Under the pieces are notes generated by a model. That model saw only the letters and a list, made by a program, of their open reading frames with translations. It was not told the origin of the DNA and did no database searches. Shown here piece by piece: positions 1 to 14,434 of a DNA stretch of 64,000 bases. This DNA comes from Opisthorchis felineus (lineage: Eukaryota > Platyhelminthes > Trematoda > Opisthorchiida > Opisthorchiidae). The translations under genes were made by a program, and so were the position numbers. The DNA is taken from the NCBI GenBank assembly GCA_004794785.1, contig SJOL01008860.1:35977-99976 (forward strand), read 5' to 3'. The number at the start of each line of letters is the position of its first letter. Position 1 is the first letter of the stretch.

Positions 1-576
1 CAAACTCTAGACAAACTACCGACCAAGCAAACATAATGTCAAACTAAAATTTATTTTCACGTAATAGGTCATCAGTTTTTAGATTCAGATCTCATTCGGT
101 AATCACAATTTACCAGGGCTCTGCCATATTTTTGATGCGGTTGAGGTCGTGGATGGATTAAGTAGCAAATTCATGTTGAAATATTCGCAGTTGGAGTCCA
201 GACCCAGTGAGTCCGAGAATATTTTGGCCTTCTTGCTTCTTACGAACTGTATGCTAGCTGTCCCCTGAATCGATTCTTGCTTCATCGGATACGACACCTG
301 CTCAACTACAAATATTTGGAAGTTAATGGCATCGATAGTCAACGACCAGATTGCTGCTGGTTTCGAAAAAATTTATACTGGGTTGTTGTACTCAATGAAA
401 TTAAAAGGCTAGCGTAGTCCAACGGAAGCACATATGGTGTGTTTGAAAGAGGTGTATCCAACTAGGTATTCTTAGTTGGATTGTTGACGCCTGTTACGGT
501 GGTGGATTGAATTAACTCCAAGGTGAGCCACTCCGATACGAAGTCCGGTGGACTAGGTTGCTTTGGGGTTTTGATT

Positions 577-580
<4 letters not shown>

Positions 581-624
<44 letters not shown>
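581..624. repeat. (TA)n microsatellite
   Basis: 44 nt of uninterrupted TA, in the DNA upstream of the first visible ARMC8 exon. Confidence 0.95.
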
Positions 625-625
<1 letters not shown>

Positions 626-700
626 CTGGACTTGCTAGACAGGAAGACTACCTTCATGGTTCGGCTAATATCCCATAATCATGGGGCAATTTAAAAAAAA

Positions 701-880
701 TCGTTCAGCTGTAGCACCCTTCCGGTGCCTAGCTGCCATGCCACCCGAAGGAAGCACGAGGGCTGAGATACTGCCAGGTTGCCCAATCCTAGACAGGGGA
801 AGTCGAGAGGCAGAGGTCGGGTTCGAACCACGGACCTTCCGTTCAGTAAATTCGCGCTCTAACCACTTGAGTCATCTCGC
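701..880 (-). mobile_element. tRNA-derived SINE (family A), copy 1
   Basis: Read on the minus strand, the head resembles a tRNA. An A-box-like GATGACTCAAGTGGTTAGAG is followed by a B-box GGTTCGAACCC, then a shared body containing GGGCAACCTGGCAGTATCTC and an end CTACAGCTGAACGA. An A/T-rich tail lies at the left. It shares sequence with copies at 1.4, 16.4, 22.2, 32.0, 38.4 and 42.3 kb. Confidence 0.75.
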
Positions 881-1431
881 AAGTTAAAAATACTCCTGGT
901 CAGATACCACTTGTATGCATCGAGGTGAGGCGATTCAGCAGCATCATTGTCGGCAGCGCCTTCTTTAAACGCTGCCCTACTACTGTACCATAAAACTGCC
1001 CTCTTATGAGAAAGGATGAAATTCTGTAAGGAATGGGTCTAATGCTAGCGTGCTGAAAATGTTCCGTTTCATTTAGACAGTACGGCTGAAGACTGAAACC
1101 ATTGCCTTCCATTCACATCCACATCGTACGACATCTCTAGTAAAACGTGGGGGTTGCAAGGCAGAGATCTGCGTCAGCCTTCAACTGGGCCCATTGCTTC
1201 AATTCTTTGGCATTGTTTCATCGTTGTCAGTAAAAGATATGGCTCTTTCTGGATTAGGTTTTTTGTAATTCTATGTCACTTTGATCGGCGGTAAATTGCT
1301 AAGTTCATGCTAAGTTAAACCAACCTGAGAATGAGCCGTGCCATCTACCAGCTCGATAGTTCTAAACCTTCTAGATAATGTCTGCCGTATGCGTAAGCAG
1401 CGTGAACCAACCTACACCTTTAGTATCTCTG

Positions 1432-1620
1432 AGGGATCAAAATAACTCTGCGGTTGAAGCGCGGAACTATCAATAGCATGGTCCGTGGTTCGAACCCTGC
1501 CCTGGCTTTTCGATTGCTCCTGCCTAGGTTTGGACAACCTGGCAGTATCTCAGCCCTCGTGCCTCTTCCGAGTTGCACAGCAGCTAAGCGACGAAATGAT
1601 ACCAAAGCTGAACGTCTGTG
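1432..1620 (+). mobile_element. tRNA-derived SINE (family A), copy 2, degenerate
   Basis: The plus strand has B-box GGTTCGAACCC at about 1487, then CTGCCTAGGTTTGGACAACC and TGGCAGTATCTCAGCC, and ends near AAGCTGAACG. The tRNA-like head is more diverged than in copy 1. Confidence 0.6.
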
Positions 1621-2012
1621 TAATTGATTTTGTGGTATGTGTATTTGGATAGAATCAAAATTTCAGTGTTTGGTAATCGGCCACGAGGTTAGGCCGCAAT
1701 GTGTCAGGGTTTTGAAGTTCAAGCTTTTCACCACCCAGTTGACTTGAACTTGAAACGTTCCCACAATTGGACGGAGCTTTCATGTTGTTACCGTTTTTGT
1801 GACCATTTCTCACCAATACTATTCATGTTTTTAATCCAGTACGACCAGGTCGTACTCAAGTTTCGTCGTAGGTTTTTTCCTTAGGTTTATTTTTTGCCCT
1901 AATTCACCCAGTTTTCTACATTCAACTTTATTTCAACTAGCTTCTCTCTTCGAATGCAAATACAATATGTGTTCCGCTAATTATGTAACATCCCCACTCT
2001 GACTCTACACAG

Positions 2013-2088
2013 GCCGCAAGATTCGCTCTGAAACTCCTGGTACACCTGTTCTTCCATGTACCAGACGCATTGGAAGCGTTTAGCGAAG
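2013..2088 (+). CDS. ARMC8: ARMC8 exon (first visible)
   Basis: The acceptor CTCTACACAG precedes this 76-nt exon and the donor is GTGAGA. It reads [14 protein letters not shown] and then [11 protein letters not shown] plus one base (phase 0 to phase 1). It aligns with the ARMC8 helix that follows HELRQ in human ARMC8. The one-base overhang is completed by TT at 5636. The other two frames were not needed to explain any neighbouring exon. Confidence 0.7.
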
Positions 2089-5000
2089 GTGAGATATCCA
2101 AGCAGAACTCATTTTGCCGTGCGCCTTTGCTGATCCATGCATTCTCAGTTGGTTATTCAGTGAGATTTGGCAGTGACCACTTCCGAGTGAAGAGAATTCA
2201 TGAAAGCCCACGTTCGGATAAGTTAGAACGGCTTATCTAACCCTTCGCTACTGAAAAGTTATTCAGATAGTTCACATTTACACGAATGTTCCACTTCAAG
2301 ATAAGACTATCCTGGTGGCTCGTCTTGAAAGTGACTAGCTTCTATTAATTATCTGAGCACAATTTTGGCCTCACGTGTATGTTAAAATTGCTGGAACCGC
2401 AAGCTGCGCAGATTCCTTCATATCCGGTACCCTATTGTTATTCTTCCGCATGTTATGGAGCACACAGGCTGCTTTGAGATGTGATTCACCAAACTTTTCT
2501 TTGTTTCGTTATGAACAGTATGAAACAATGACGCATAATACATAAGCACTCTACTGCCTTTTACCGACGTATTCGAGGCTCATTAGTTAGGCGTACTCAA
2601 CGGAATATGGGACGATCAGTCTTGACTTAAATCCATATTTAGTTGGGAGTCCACTTTTGAGTGCATACCGATCGTACTGGGCCTGCGGATTCGACGGAGC
2701 TCGTCATTTTTAGTACCCCATCGATAATCTTCCGCCTTAAGGTCGATAGTGGTGTTCGACATATATGTGTGCCTAGAATTGCACTTTCAACCAAATAACT
2801 ATCGGGGACTGATTATCTCAGGTTCCGGGGGCTACCCCTACGTGATAAGTACCACGTAGGTCAAAGCCGGTACTGAGTTGTCTGCGGAATCTAGGGAATC
2901 GATTCATACTAAGTATATTAAAACGCAATCGAAAATAGGATCCCGAGTCAGCCCTTTCACTGTGCAACATACGGGAGAAAATCAATACGAGGTACTCAGT
3001 TGATTCTCCAGCACCAACAATTTTTGTGCAGCTTGTGGCTTGGTTCAACAATTCGATAGCTGGTCTGCTGTCGTAGACTTTATATCGTGACATAATCTAT
3101 ATCACTCTGTTCACGTTTACTATCCTCAGCTGAGCTACAGTCATGCTAGTTCTTTTTCTGATTCAAACGAGGCCTTGTGCAGTTCCAAACACACGTTTCG
3201 TGCACCAATCTGGACTGATCGCCTCCCGGATTGCATCCCGAAGAACTGACCAGAAAAATGATCGATTGAAAATTCCTACCGCCAGTTTTCCGGCAAATTT
3301 TTTTTCGTCAAACAGCAGTCTTAATGAGGTTTTGTTTGCCGCATCCAGCTCCACATTGCCTACATAAAAGGTTTATGGGCTACTCACTCGACGGTATGCG
3401 TATGAGGTTGAGCTGGACGTTCGCATACGTTTGTGGTCGTATGGTTTACCCAATCTTATTATGTTGCAATTTTGCCACCCCACAAACGTGTACTTCTCAA
3501 TTACGGGCTTTGAGGCTTGTGAAACATGCTTCACGTCAACACGCGAACTGTTGGCGTCGTCGTGCAATCGAACTGCGTATTTTGAAGATACATGTTATGT
3601 GGGGTGTACTTTAGATGCATGCGCTGTCCAGGATGAAAAGTTCACCTAATGATCCCCCAGACAGTGCTGTCAGCTAGACTCAGGTGTCTCTAGCCTCCAG
3701 TTACCTCCACTTCAGAACTAGGACTGGGAGTGCTGTGCTCACTATTCTGCCCTGTTGAGCACTGTCTTTTCAAAGCCTTCAGTTCCTTGGTTGTATTTCA
3801 TCATCACCCACCTATTCGAACCTGCTTAGCCAGATTTATCGTTGGGTTTGATGTTTCCGACATACATCACTTATGTACATCCTTTTTTATGTCTAACAGC
3901 AGTACAGTACACCCGTCGAAGAAACATCAGTGGATTCCAGTGTTTCCTTCCTCCCTTTGCTTCCCTCGTGGAAGGGTCCTGGATTCCTGAATTTTCAATT
4001 GCTTCCGAGTATTTTCCAGTAGCTTTGCGAGAATTGGATAGAGTTTCCCGTTTCCGTTGAACTGAATGCGCCATATATTCACCTTTGCATGGCTTTGGTT
4101 CGTGCGTACGCGCGCAATATTGGGAGCCCCCAATATCCAGGTCATTAGACTCGGTGGTTTTTAAGTCTTTTTTAAGAACAACGTAACTCGATGAGTTATC
4201 TCGGAGTCATATTCATATGTAACGAGAACAATGACGATCATCGTATGTTTCAAAAATATTGAGTTATCGTGCTTCGCCTCAATTTATATTTTAATCAGCA
4301 TTGCAGCTGTGGAATGTTCCAATGAATAGTGCCATCCTTGGAACCAGGGTTGAGTCGTGGGAAAAACCAAGCCGTTTCCAGTCAACATGAGTTCATTAGT
4401 TTGGGGATTTATTGAAACATACAGCGAATTGTAAGTCAACTAGTAAACATGGTTCAAGAATGCGATGTAATGTTCCCCTGTGAAGGGCGAATCAGAACCA
4501 GAGAATGTCTCTGCCCTGATTCTGAAGGACGTTTTCTCCTTTAGGTATTGCACTGGAAGACATTCCGTGCCTCCACAGTTGCACCATAATGAATGTCTTC
4601 CATCGCGAGGAAGTAATGTACCACATATTGAGTACTAATCTGCGAGAACGAATACCATCTCCGCATACGAGTGCATTTAACTGCACTTTACGGTCGAAAC
4701 GAATGATGGCGTTAGGCATAAGCATGCACCAACTGAAAGTTTCCTTCTGTGGCTGACCACACGTATTTTTGGTTGGCAGTTTGGTGAGTATAGCAGTGAT
4801 TCGCTACTCCTTCTGACGCGGAGAATTTAACAGGATCGGTCCACATGCTTAGCTGTGACAAGTTTACAGATAAGTCTGAATGTGAAATACCTTCATCAAC
4901 TTGTATCCTCCTAAGCGAATACTCATATGGTAGTCCACTGAAACCAACAACTGAAAAAACTGGTTGATGCTTATACCGGAGATATCAGTAGAAATCTATA

Positions 5001-8000
5001 CTTCGCATGACTCTGTATGACCTTGCAAGGCAATTACAAATTACATTCTGTCCGTGTAAATGTCCGACGCAAATGGCTAGCCCATCTTTTTGAGGGTAAA
5101 ACAATGTCGGATTGCGCGTACATTTTTGGTTGATAGTTGTTGGTATGGGACATGGCTTTTGTTGTCTGAGTTTGCTCGACCACTGTCTAGGTCTCTCTGT
5201 GTTGCAGCTGGCTCCACCAGTCCCGCAAGCTATTGTTCAGATACGTGTTTCACATACTGACACTTTGTTGAGCGAGCTTTTAGCTCTGCGCATCAAAACA
5301 CAGTTCTGGTGCTCATCCTAATTCATATCAAATGCTTAACGCTTCTTATCCATTGATGAGGAGCCGTGGCATTTGACCTACAGCTGCATCTCACCCCTCG
5401 AACATTTTGTGAATGCTCAGAATTTTGTAGTCTACGGAGTCTACAAATCCAACCCTTCTTGCTGTAGGAGGTTGGGGTGGGTAGAGGACAGATACCACAA
5501 GAATGGCTCGTCTCAGAACCGCGTTTTTGGAAGGAGGTTGACAGTACGCAAAAGATTACCTGAATCTAACATTCACTCTCAAACCGAACTCAATATTTGA
5601 GTTGTAACGCTTATTACTTTTTCTAACTTCTACAGTTTTCCCCGAAGATCAGCACCCGTCCAAACTGCTGTACTGTTATGGCCAACTTGCCGGTTCCGTA
5701 CCACCAAACGTCCCTGGTGTGTCTCACCAAGTACCTTCGGGACACCGCATAAAGCGAATGCGAAAATTCGTGACAACCACCTCCCAAGATGACCAAAAAG
5801 CCTCACTTGCCAGTTTTACGTCAAAGTCATCTGCGGGATATTCAAACTGCAGTCCTGAACATGTGAGAATACCGGTTTCGTCGTGTGCTCCTTCGGCTCA
5901 CGGAACCCAAGTTTGCTTGGGCCTCCTGCGTGGTTTAATCTATTGGCGATTGCTGAATCAACCCTCGTCGCAAAGTGTGGACGCGATCGACCAGTTCGGT
6001 AATCCAGTTACTTCAGCCCCTGGTCTTGGGCTGTCAGACGATGATGTGGCCCTCCTGGTACGTTTCGGACGTCATAAATTCTTATCTTTTTGGTTGTTCT
6101 TGGGCTGTGACACCAGCCATGATGATTCGCTATCGTGTCAAGCAGTAAATTACTCAAGAGCACCGGGCGTAGGTGCTCGCCCAACCGTGTTGGACGCAAC
6201 GTGATCAAGCCCACTCGGTTCACCCGCGGTTACCACGTCTCCGCCTCGTAGATGCTTGATTGTCTACGTGTACAGCCGCCAAGTCAAGAAGACCCTTCCA
6301 ACCGGGGCATTTTCATGAAGAGTACATAACAACCTTCCTTGCGGTCCACGGCCCAGTCTGCTATCTGGTACAGAACTCAGACCTCTTCATAGAAGACAAG
6401 CGCTAAATTAATCGAGTGATGTTTAATGGGACAGCATCAATTCATCACAGAACATCGGGGGATGGACATTTGCACAGAGGTACCACCGCCCAGGTAGGGT
6501 TGTGCAAGTGAATACGAGCTCGACGCGTTGGAGAACAGCTCAGTGCGGAATACTTTTCAGCCCCACTTAACATGCCACTGTCATGCCTTGTTGGGACTTT
6601 ATACAGACAGTCTCCAGCACTAGCGTCCTCTAAATACAATTGCATGACGTTATACAATAAAAATATGAGTAGGGCATGGTTTATTTACTTGTTACCTGCT
6701 TTTCTAATAAGGTGGCTAGTGAGAGCACACAAAACTAGTTAAGTTCAATGATACAGCATTCCACCCAGTAACGCGAGAAACTGGGCGCATATTTTTGAGA
6801 CATTCCGTGGTACAGATCACCGACCAGTGGCCGACCGCCGTGGCAGCAAGGTTTGATTATGAGACTCCCCGAGGTGCATTCATAAGTGCACTGAATCGTT
6901 GTAAGACAGCCATCCGACGCTGTCGCAACATCGTGGTTCGCGGAACCAATGCCGTGCGCACGAAAATGTCATCTTGACCTTGTGGTCACTCTTGGGGGGG
7001 GGAGGGAGAAGATTCAGTGTGGTGCAGTATTCCAGCCATGTAACCATCTGAACCCCCTGTCCTTAGTTATCAGATGCGGTGATACTTATCAGTATACCAC
7101 CAGGATGCCGAGATCTTTTTGGGGACACAATTCTCATAAGTACATTCCGATAACGACCCCTTCATTGTGTTTTATTCCCTCCATAGGTTATTCAACCACT
7201 AACGGACGCCTGTCTGCACACAGACGACATACGAATTCTGTCTTGGATCTGCCACGTATTGGTTTTGGTTCTGGGTCGACGACCTGAGCTGCATCAGTGG
7301 ACGGTGTACGCGAACTCGTTCATTCGCGAAGTCGATGTTCGTGTAACCTCGCTCATCAAGGCGGTTCAAGCTGCTTCCAACTGCGTGAGTATTCTATCAG
7401 TTTTTGTTTAGGATTAGTTAAGCGCTTTGAGGTCTTCGAGATCTGTTTGATGGGCAGGCCTCACTTTGATCATGAATCAAGGTGATAATGTAATTTGTCT
7501 CTCGTTATTATCTCTAGTGCGTGTTAACACTTTTAGTAAAGATAGAAGACTCAGCCTATTGTTGTCGACAGAGGTCTTTGTTTTCTGTGGAGCGCACAAT
7601 CTTAAGAAAGACAGAGCGTTGCAAGGAAATCACGGGAAATGAAACTTTGCGCCGATTGTTGAATGTTTTTAGGAAAAAAGTGCCATATATTATCTTTTCA
7701 TACGGTTTCTGACTACCCTGTATTCCGCTTCTGTAAGACGAAACAAACTCATTGCTCATTTTCTTCAGTCAAGTCAAACTGACCTCAGCTGTAGCTATTC
7801 ACCAGCTACCCCTCAAGAATGCATGTTTGGTACTTTGGAACCAGCTTGATCACATAGTGACAAACTCCCACTGTTAAGTTAGCCTACAACTCCAGTCTCC
7901 TGTTTGTAATGGCTCGAGTGCCTATGTGTTTTCGACTGTGTGACGGTGGTGCTGTCCGGTTCAGTATATAACCGAGTAATCAGCCTGCTGTTTCCTTTGT

Positions 8001-11000
8001 TTGCCTGATTCTCCACGTAAATCACTTTCTCGCCCTGTCCGGATCGTAGGAGGCCACAAAAATAAATGTCTTTGTGTTCTACATGCTATTCTGAATCGTG
8101 CAGCAAATATGCGGATTGTTGAACAATTGATGCGATTCATCAATGTGCAATGGAGTAGCGGTGCGCACCGACCCACACTCAAACATTAACCGGTCATGCT
8201 ATACACCTATAGAACATCTGTTATGATCATTTGGGTGAATGTGTCTCTTAGCAACCCAAAAGATCGGTGTGTGAGTTTCGCACAATGATCGCTAACTTCA
8301 ATATTCTACATGGCTTTCCCGGCTGCGTCAGTGCGGTGCTCTCAGAACAGCATACCAGTTGTACCACTTGTATGATAGGGCTGCACGCTCTTCCTTTTTA
8401 GGACCCCAGACTGCGGAGTAGTATAGTTATTTAAACTAGGTGAACGCGACTTGTACCTAATGAATGTTTCAAAAAGAGTCAAAGGAACCTTGAACGAATA
8501 AACCATTGTTTTTTTATTGGATGTTTTCATGCACGTATTTTGTGAACCCGGTAAACTGGGCGTGTCAACCGAATAATTCATGCCGTGTGCAGTTCAGCTG
8601 ACCAAGATGAAGTATTGAACGGTAATTTCCCTGCGCCTTCAGTCTCATTGCTACCGTACGTTAGGTCGAAAACAATCTAAACGGTCGTGTTAAAATCAAT
8701 CTCTATCTTCGCGTGACAAAACTTTCAGGCATTCCGCGATGTTGGTAAAAGAAGAACCTGGAGGATTGTGCGCAGTGTCGGGAACATGCAAAAACATAAT
8801 GCCGTGGACATGAAGGACTTCCATAATTAGCAGTTAGCCATAGTGGGGATGCACTGAGTGGATCGACGGTACTCACCACGTGTCAGCGTTCCAAGGCATG
8901 TTAAGGGAGAAAGTTTCGGGAAAAACTGTAATGGGAAGTTCACTAATGATCAAACAATGACGCAAGTAACTGTGTAGGAATGTTTCTGTCACTGACATTG
9001 GGGATAAAAGATGTTTAAGGTATATCCATGTGTTACAGTATCCTGTGCAAGAGGAAAATTCTCTCCATACGTGTGCTATCAAATGCTGCAGTTCTGCAGT
9101 TTTTCGTACCTTGTCTATATTTGTATCCCTTATGGTGCATGTCCCTGCCCTTTATTACCGCTGATCAAACTTCGGTCACCTCGCTTCACACAACCCCCTC
9201 ACCGATCAAACCAGGTTGCGAAGTGCACTCATTTGCAAACCTATTTGGTTTTGCGGGAGATTCACCTGTTACCCTACTGAATCTCTCGTTTATGATGTTT
9301 TCAAGAACTGAATGTGCTGCACCAGGCCGCCTCATGTCTCAGTTGGTACGATATTCGAGATATCGCGATACGTGCATAGACGTAATACACAACTCATAAG
9401 GTTGCTGAAACTTCCTCGACAACCCACGACCGGTTTCGCCCTTGTCGGGGCTCATCAAGTAGGCGCACTCTCCGAGTTTCCGTCAACCTTATGTTCTGCT
9501 TGAACCCAAAGTGCACGAAATTAGCGAAATACATCATAAACGAGAGATTCAGCTGGACTCCAGGTGAGTCTCCCGCAAAACCGAATTGGTTTGCAAATGA
9601 GTGTATTTTGCTAATTTCATCAAGTCAACTTCCAAGCTCAACGAGCAGATAAGCTGTCACCTGATCAACATCCAATGAACGCATCCGAGCCATCACTATT
9701 TAAACCTGTTTGTTATTTGGTGCCTGATCTGGTTAGTCAATTTCAGCTTTTTGTTAAAGTCCTAAGGACTGTTTGTAACACGACCGAATCTCTGTGCACA
9801 TTAACGCATCGTACTAATTCCTCCTCACTTTGAAGTACGGCTATCTATTGATGGAGGTTCCGTCCTCTAAGAAAGCCCTTCGAGGAAGTTGTCACTCGGG
9901 GAGCCAGTCAGCGTGTGTGACCACGTGATATAGATCCCCTAATTGACCAACGGGGGTGAGCTAATCACACCGATGATCAGCCGCTGATAGCTGAACTGTT
10001 GTGTTTAAACTACTAATCTGTAGGTCGTGGGTTTGTGACTCCCTGGATTTTCGTGAGGTGCGCAGTGCTGATGAGTTCCAATAAGGATGGAACAAGTGTG
10101 GTGTTTGTCGGTGTTTCTGCATAGCTTAGCTTCATATACAGGACGAAATCTCCTCACACTACAAACAGCTACTTATCTTACACGGCATCGTAAACCGAAT
10201 TACTATGACTGAATGCGCAAAACTTAAATCCTGTCAGCGGCAAGTTCAGCAAGAAAGTAAAACGGTAAATCACAGCTTTTAGCCAAATATAATGAACGCA
10301 TATTTCACTGATTCGCAGCACGGGAAAATGGGTCAGGATTGTCTTTGGTGATAGGCGTTTTGTTTTAAAAGCGGTACATCTGGCGAGCAGGACAATTGTA
10401 TATCAAATATACGGTCCGGGCCTGCTTTCTTACAAGGTAATTCACTCTTCTGAAAGTAGCAGCAAAATGAAGTGACTCAACTAACACAACGAATTTCACT
10501 CTGTCTACCATTCACATACGACTGGTGTGGACGGTTCATAATACATACACCACGACACAGAGAACTCGAAAGTTTCCTGTCCCAATATACACTTCATCGT
10601 ATGTGGTCCTTTTTTGTTCATTTCGTAAAATCGTCCACGGGTTCTGTCCATTGATCGCACCGTTGTCTCGTATGGTTGCCGGATGCCTTCTATTGAATTT
10701 CTCGTTCCTCATGAACATTTGTTTATTTCAACGTTATTATTATACTTTTATGGTGGCGCATAAGAGAGTGCTTTTTTGCGTAATGTGCATGTCCAATATC
10801 TAGGTCCTGTACTTATCATTCAACCTGCTATGGGGTTTGCTGGACCCAACGATCGATGCATTAGGTACTCCAACTTTGAGATTTCTCCGGATCGATCATC
10901 TCACCCAATGTCACACGAACCAAACGGATATTAACCATGTGATGTGTCTCATGATCTGCCCAGTCTGGTAACATCGTCGACGGTATTTCTTTCGCATTCC

Positions 11001-14000
11001 AATTTATTAGTTGAGATGAACCCCCAGAGCACAACTCTTCTCCTAAACGTCAATTTTCAAAACGATATCTCATTCTGCAAATGAAATCACTTTGTTTTGA
11101 AAAAACCGACAACTCTATTTTGTGCGACTCATTCTTCTTGAGAATCAGCGATGCGCACCTCAAAATCCCTAAAGACATTCGGCCCCGAGACCACCTGTTT
11201 AATAACTAAATATTATGCTTTTTGATCACGAATTACTAATTTGCACGTTTTTATTTACACCATGGATTATTTACCGAAGGAATAAAAAAGGCCCAGACTT
11301 CCACGCTGGCGCTTTCCGAGAATGCGGACGCAATTTCATCGGAGTGACAGGGCCGGGTAGACCTTTGAGTGATTTCATGAGGGAATACTTGCTCATTCAC
11401 TAATTCAGATCATTTAATAATCAATATTTTATGATTAGCTGACCCGCCATGATTAGTTTAAAGCCAGTTTGAAGACCACACATGTACCCATTACACAGTG
11501 TCCTTATTGTTGATAACGGTGGTATTCATTTTCCGCTAAACGTTTCATTGTTTATGACGCCCCTTTATTTGTCCAGCATAGTCACGTCCAGTTTGTTGAA
11601 CATCTGATCCCCCTGGTCAAACTTTTCGCCTGTTTGGCATCCAGCTGTGAAAATATTCGAGTTTTGGTAAGTCGTTCCAGGAACCATTTTTGTCAGATAT
11701 ATCATCTTTTCCGGTCGTCCAACATTTTCAAAGGCTTAGCCTTGTTAACCTGTTTTCGAAATTGTCGCTCATGTGTCTTCAAACTTAGTTTCACCTTCCT
11801 TTTAAACTTTGTTTGTGTTAAATGTACTTGTATGACAGTCTTCACTCCTTTTGTGTCCGAATATGTATTTTGATTTAAAATGTGTGGAGAATAAGTGTTT
11901 CAGGCTTTAATATACCGCTTCGTTTCAATTTGCATCATGCAGATCCTCCGGTCACCTGCTTTAACAGACCAAGAAACTATGCACTGTTGAGGTGCTTTTC
12001 GTGTGAAATGCCGTGCTATCCTTAGAAGTTACTAGATTTAGAATTCTGCGACGTCGTTCATGCATGAGTTAAAGCAATTGAGAGCGTTGTTAACAATCCA
12101 CGTTGTGGTCCTAACCCATAAGAGCTTGTCTGTAGGCCTGTCTGCTCAGAATGAAGCTCCGAGGTGAGGAACCGTAGTGTGCCACAGTCGTGTGAGGAGC
12201 GTTCGTTCTGTCTTTCATTCACTGTTTTATGTGGTTCCTACCGAAGTCCTCTCTTTTGATTCACCTCTCATTTTGACTGGTAACTCGTTCGTGGTTAGGT
12301 ATATACTAGTGGCTTATGCTAATGACTAGCCTACACTCAAGTACCCATCGTGCCCTATCGTCAGACAGCTGTTTTCTTCCGTTGTATGTTTTTGTTGTCA
12401 GTGAATTTACCGAACCGACGTTTACACTGTCCAACGAGTTCTATTAGGTCTGGATGTATCCTATTACAGTCTCGATGTCGACTGAGCCAACTGTGATGAT
12501 CGTCTCAGAAAACTCTTGTTTACTTTACTCTGTTTTAGTTCGGCGAAGTTTACATGTGTGAAAAACTCTTCGAATTCACCCTTCGCTTAAAGCCAATGGG
12601 ATCGGAACACGGAACTCTGATGTTGGAATTTCAGGTGAGCTCCCTCCTCTGATCTTGGTCATAACCTCACTCTGTCATCTTCATTTATTCAAACGCGTCA
12701 CTGAGATTTGTTGGTTTGTGGAATTTGCCAAATTTGAAAACCTGTATGTCGTCACCTCTGTTACTGTGTTCAGCTGCTTGAGGGACTGGTTAGAAATGAT
12801 CAGCTCATCAAAAGCCAGTATCACATTGTGATGTGTCACTCAGTTTTATACCTATTCGCTTTTGGAAGTAGGTCATGATTGTCACGAAGCGGGAAAAATG
12901 CCAATTCTTTTGTGCGATTTTAAAGTTTCGGATCTATTGATGTTTGTGCTTCAGTGTGGTACGTTGTTCAGTAGAATACACTGAACAGGTGGAAAAAATC
13001 CTGCATTTGATAATACTTGTGTTTGGGTTTCAAGTACACAGTGCTAAAAGGTTTGCCGTTGACGCGCGGGGAACTTCACTGTCAGACCCATGATCGAAAG
13101 AACTACTTTTGCCCTTCATGGTTCCTTGCAATTGGTTCATACCTATACAGATTATTTTTACACACTCTCATTTAATCTCTCTGTCAGAATGGAACATCAC
13201 TTGCAGGTCGGATCGCTCCGAATACATGGACCTCGATGGAGCATCTCTTTCCACTTGGTATTGGTTCTCTATCGGTTATTTTGCTGTGATTATTGGAGTT
13301 CTCTGTACTGCTGTTTCCCCATCGCCATCAGAGCTCCACTCATGACGCAAGGGATTCTTTATGGTCATAATTCTGAACACCCAACCTCTTCAATCACAAT
13401 GACCTGCTAGAACTATTTAACTTGCCTCTCGGTCTTCCTAATAAACCGACGGTCGTCATCCTTTTCGTGGTCGTTTCATGTATCTGCACGCAAGTTAATC
13501 CTAAGGAGTTCCAGTTGCCATTAGGCTAATGTAAGATGAGCGTCCAAGAAACTCAAGGAAGTGTACAGATCGATACATTAAAAAAAAACATGGAAGGCGA
13601 GTAAGCACACGCCTGACGTATACTCATTCAGACTATTGCTAATCCGGGACCTTGGAAACAGAAAATGTGAGAAACTAGGTAAACATGTGGGGAGGTTTTG
13701 CGGAAAATAAGGAGGATTTTTACGGCAGGGTAGGATTTTCATCTGATAGTGGTGATTAGATGTGAAAAGGCGGGACGCACAAGCAGATGACTTGCATTTG
13801 GAAGTGAAGGCGTAAGTTCAGAACAATGCTTTTTGTACTACTAACGATAGGATAAAGGAAGTCAGACTGTGCACTGACAACGGGAAAGTGGTTGAAGTAC
13901 TCGATCAGAATTGGACGGGTAGTGTGGCGCACAGTCTTCTGTCACACTCAGCCAAGGTTTGGAACATAGGTGTAGACGTTACCTCCTCAGACAGCATAAC

Positions 14001-14326
14001 AAAGTTTCATGGCCTGGAGAATCTGGGATGTATAAATAAACAACAGAATAGAGAGAAGAACAGAAGCCCAACTTTTCCGGAGGAATGAATCGAAACAAAC
14101 AGAAAAGTGTTGAAAACCGACAACCAAGACTCCGTTAGGCCGTCGCCTATCCCATGGTGACACTCCAGGGAAGGTGAACTGCGTTGGATAGATACTTTGA
14201 AGTTCTGGGTGCTCCTCGTTCTGTCATCATGGCTCGTAAAAAAAACGGAAATATTTTGCACACCTACGTTCACACATATTGTCGCATTGTTGTACCGTTG
14301 TCTTGGAGTTAGTCGAGCTGTTCTGG

Positions 14327-14365
<39 letters not shown>

Positions 14366-14369
14366 TANN

Positions 14370-14434
<65 letters not shown>

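Larger units (their letters stand above)
1..2012. other. upstream intron or flank
   Basis: No exon found. It contains the TA tract and two SINE copies. The ARMC8 exon at 2013 starts in phase 0, so an earlier exon must lie to the left. Confidence 0.6.
7385..12538. other. ARMC8 intron
   Basis: It holds the foldback hammerhead repeat (9.2-9.6 kb) and the possible hammerhead SINE (about 10 kb). No coding sequence is supported in the remaining 4.5 kb. Confidence 0.6.

Noticed and set aside
681..887. Plus-strand ORF of 68 codons
   Set aside because: It is the antisense reading of a tRNA-derived SINE. The same peptide pattern ([15 protein letters not shown]) recurs at each SINE copy.
9028..9399. 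123-codon plus ORF
   Set aside because: It runs through the hammerhead repeat, and the same peptides recur in other repeat copies; it is not a gene.
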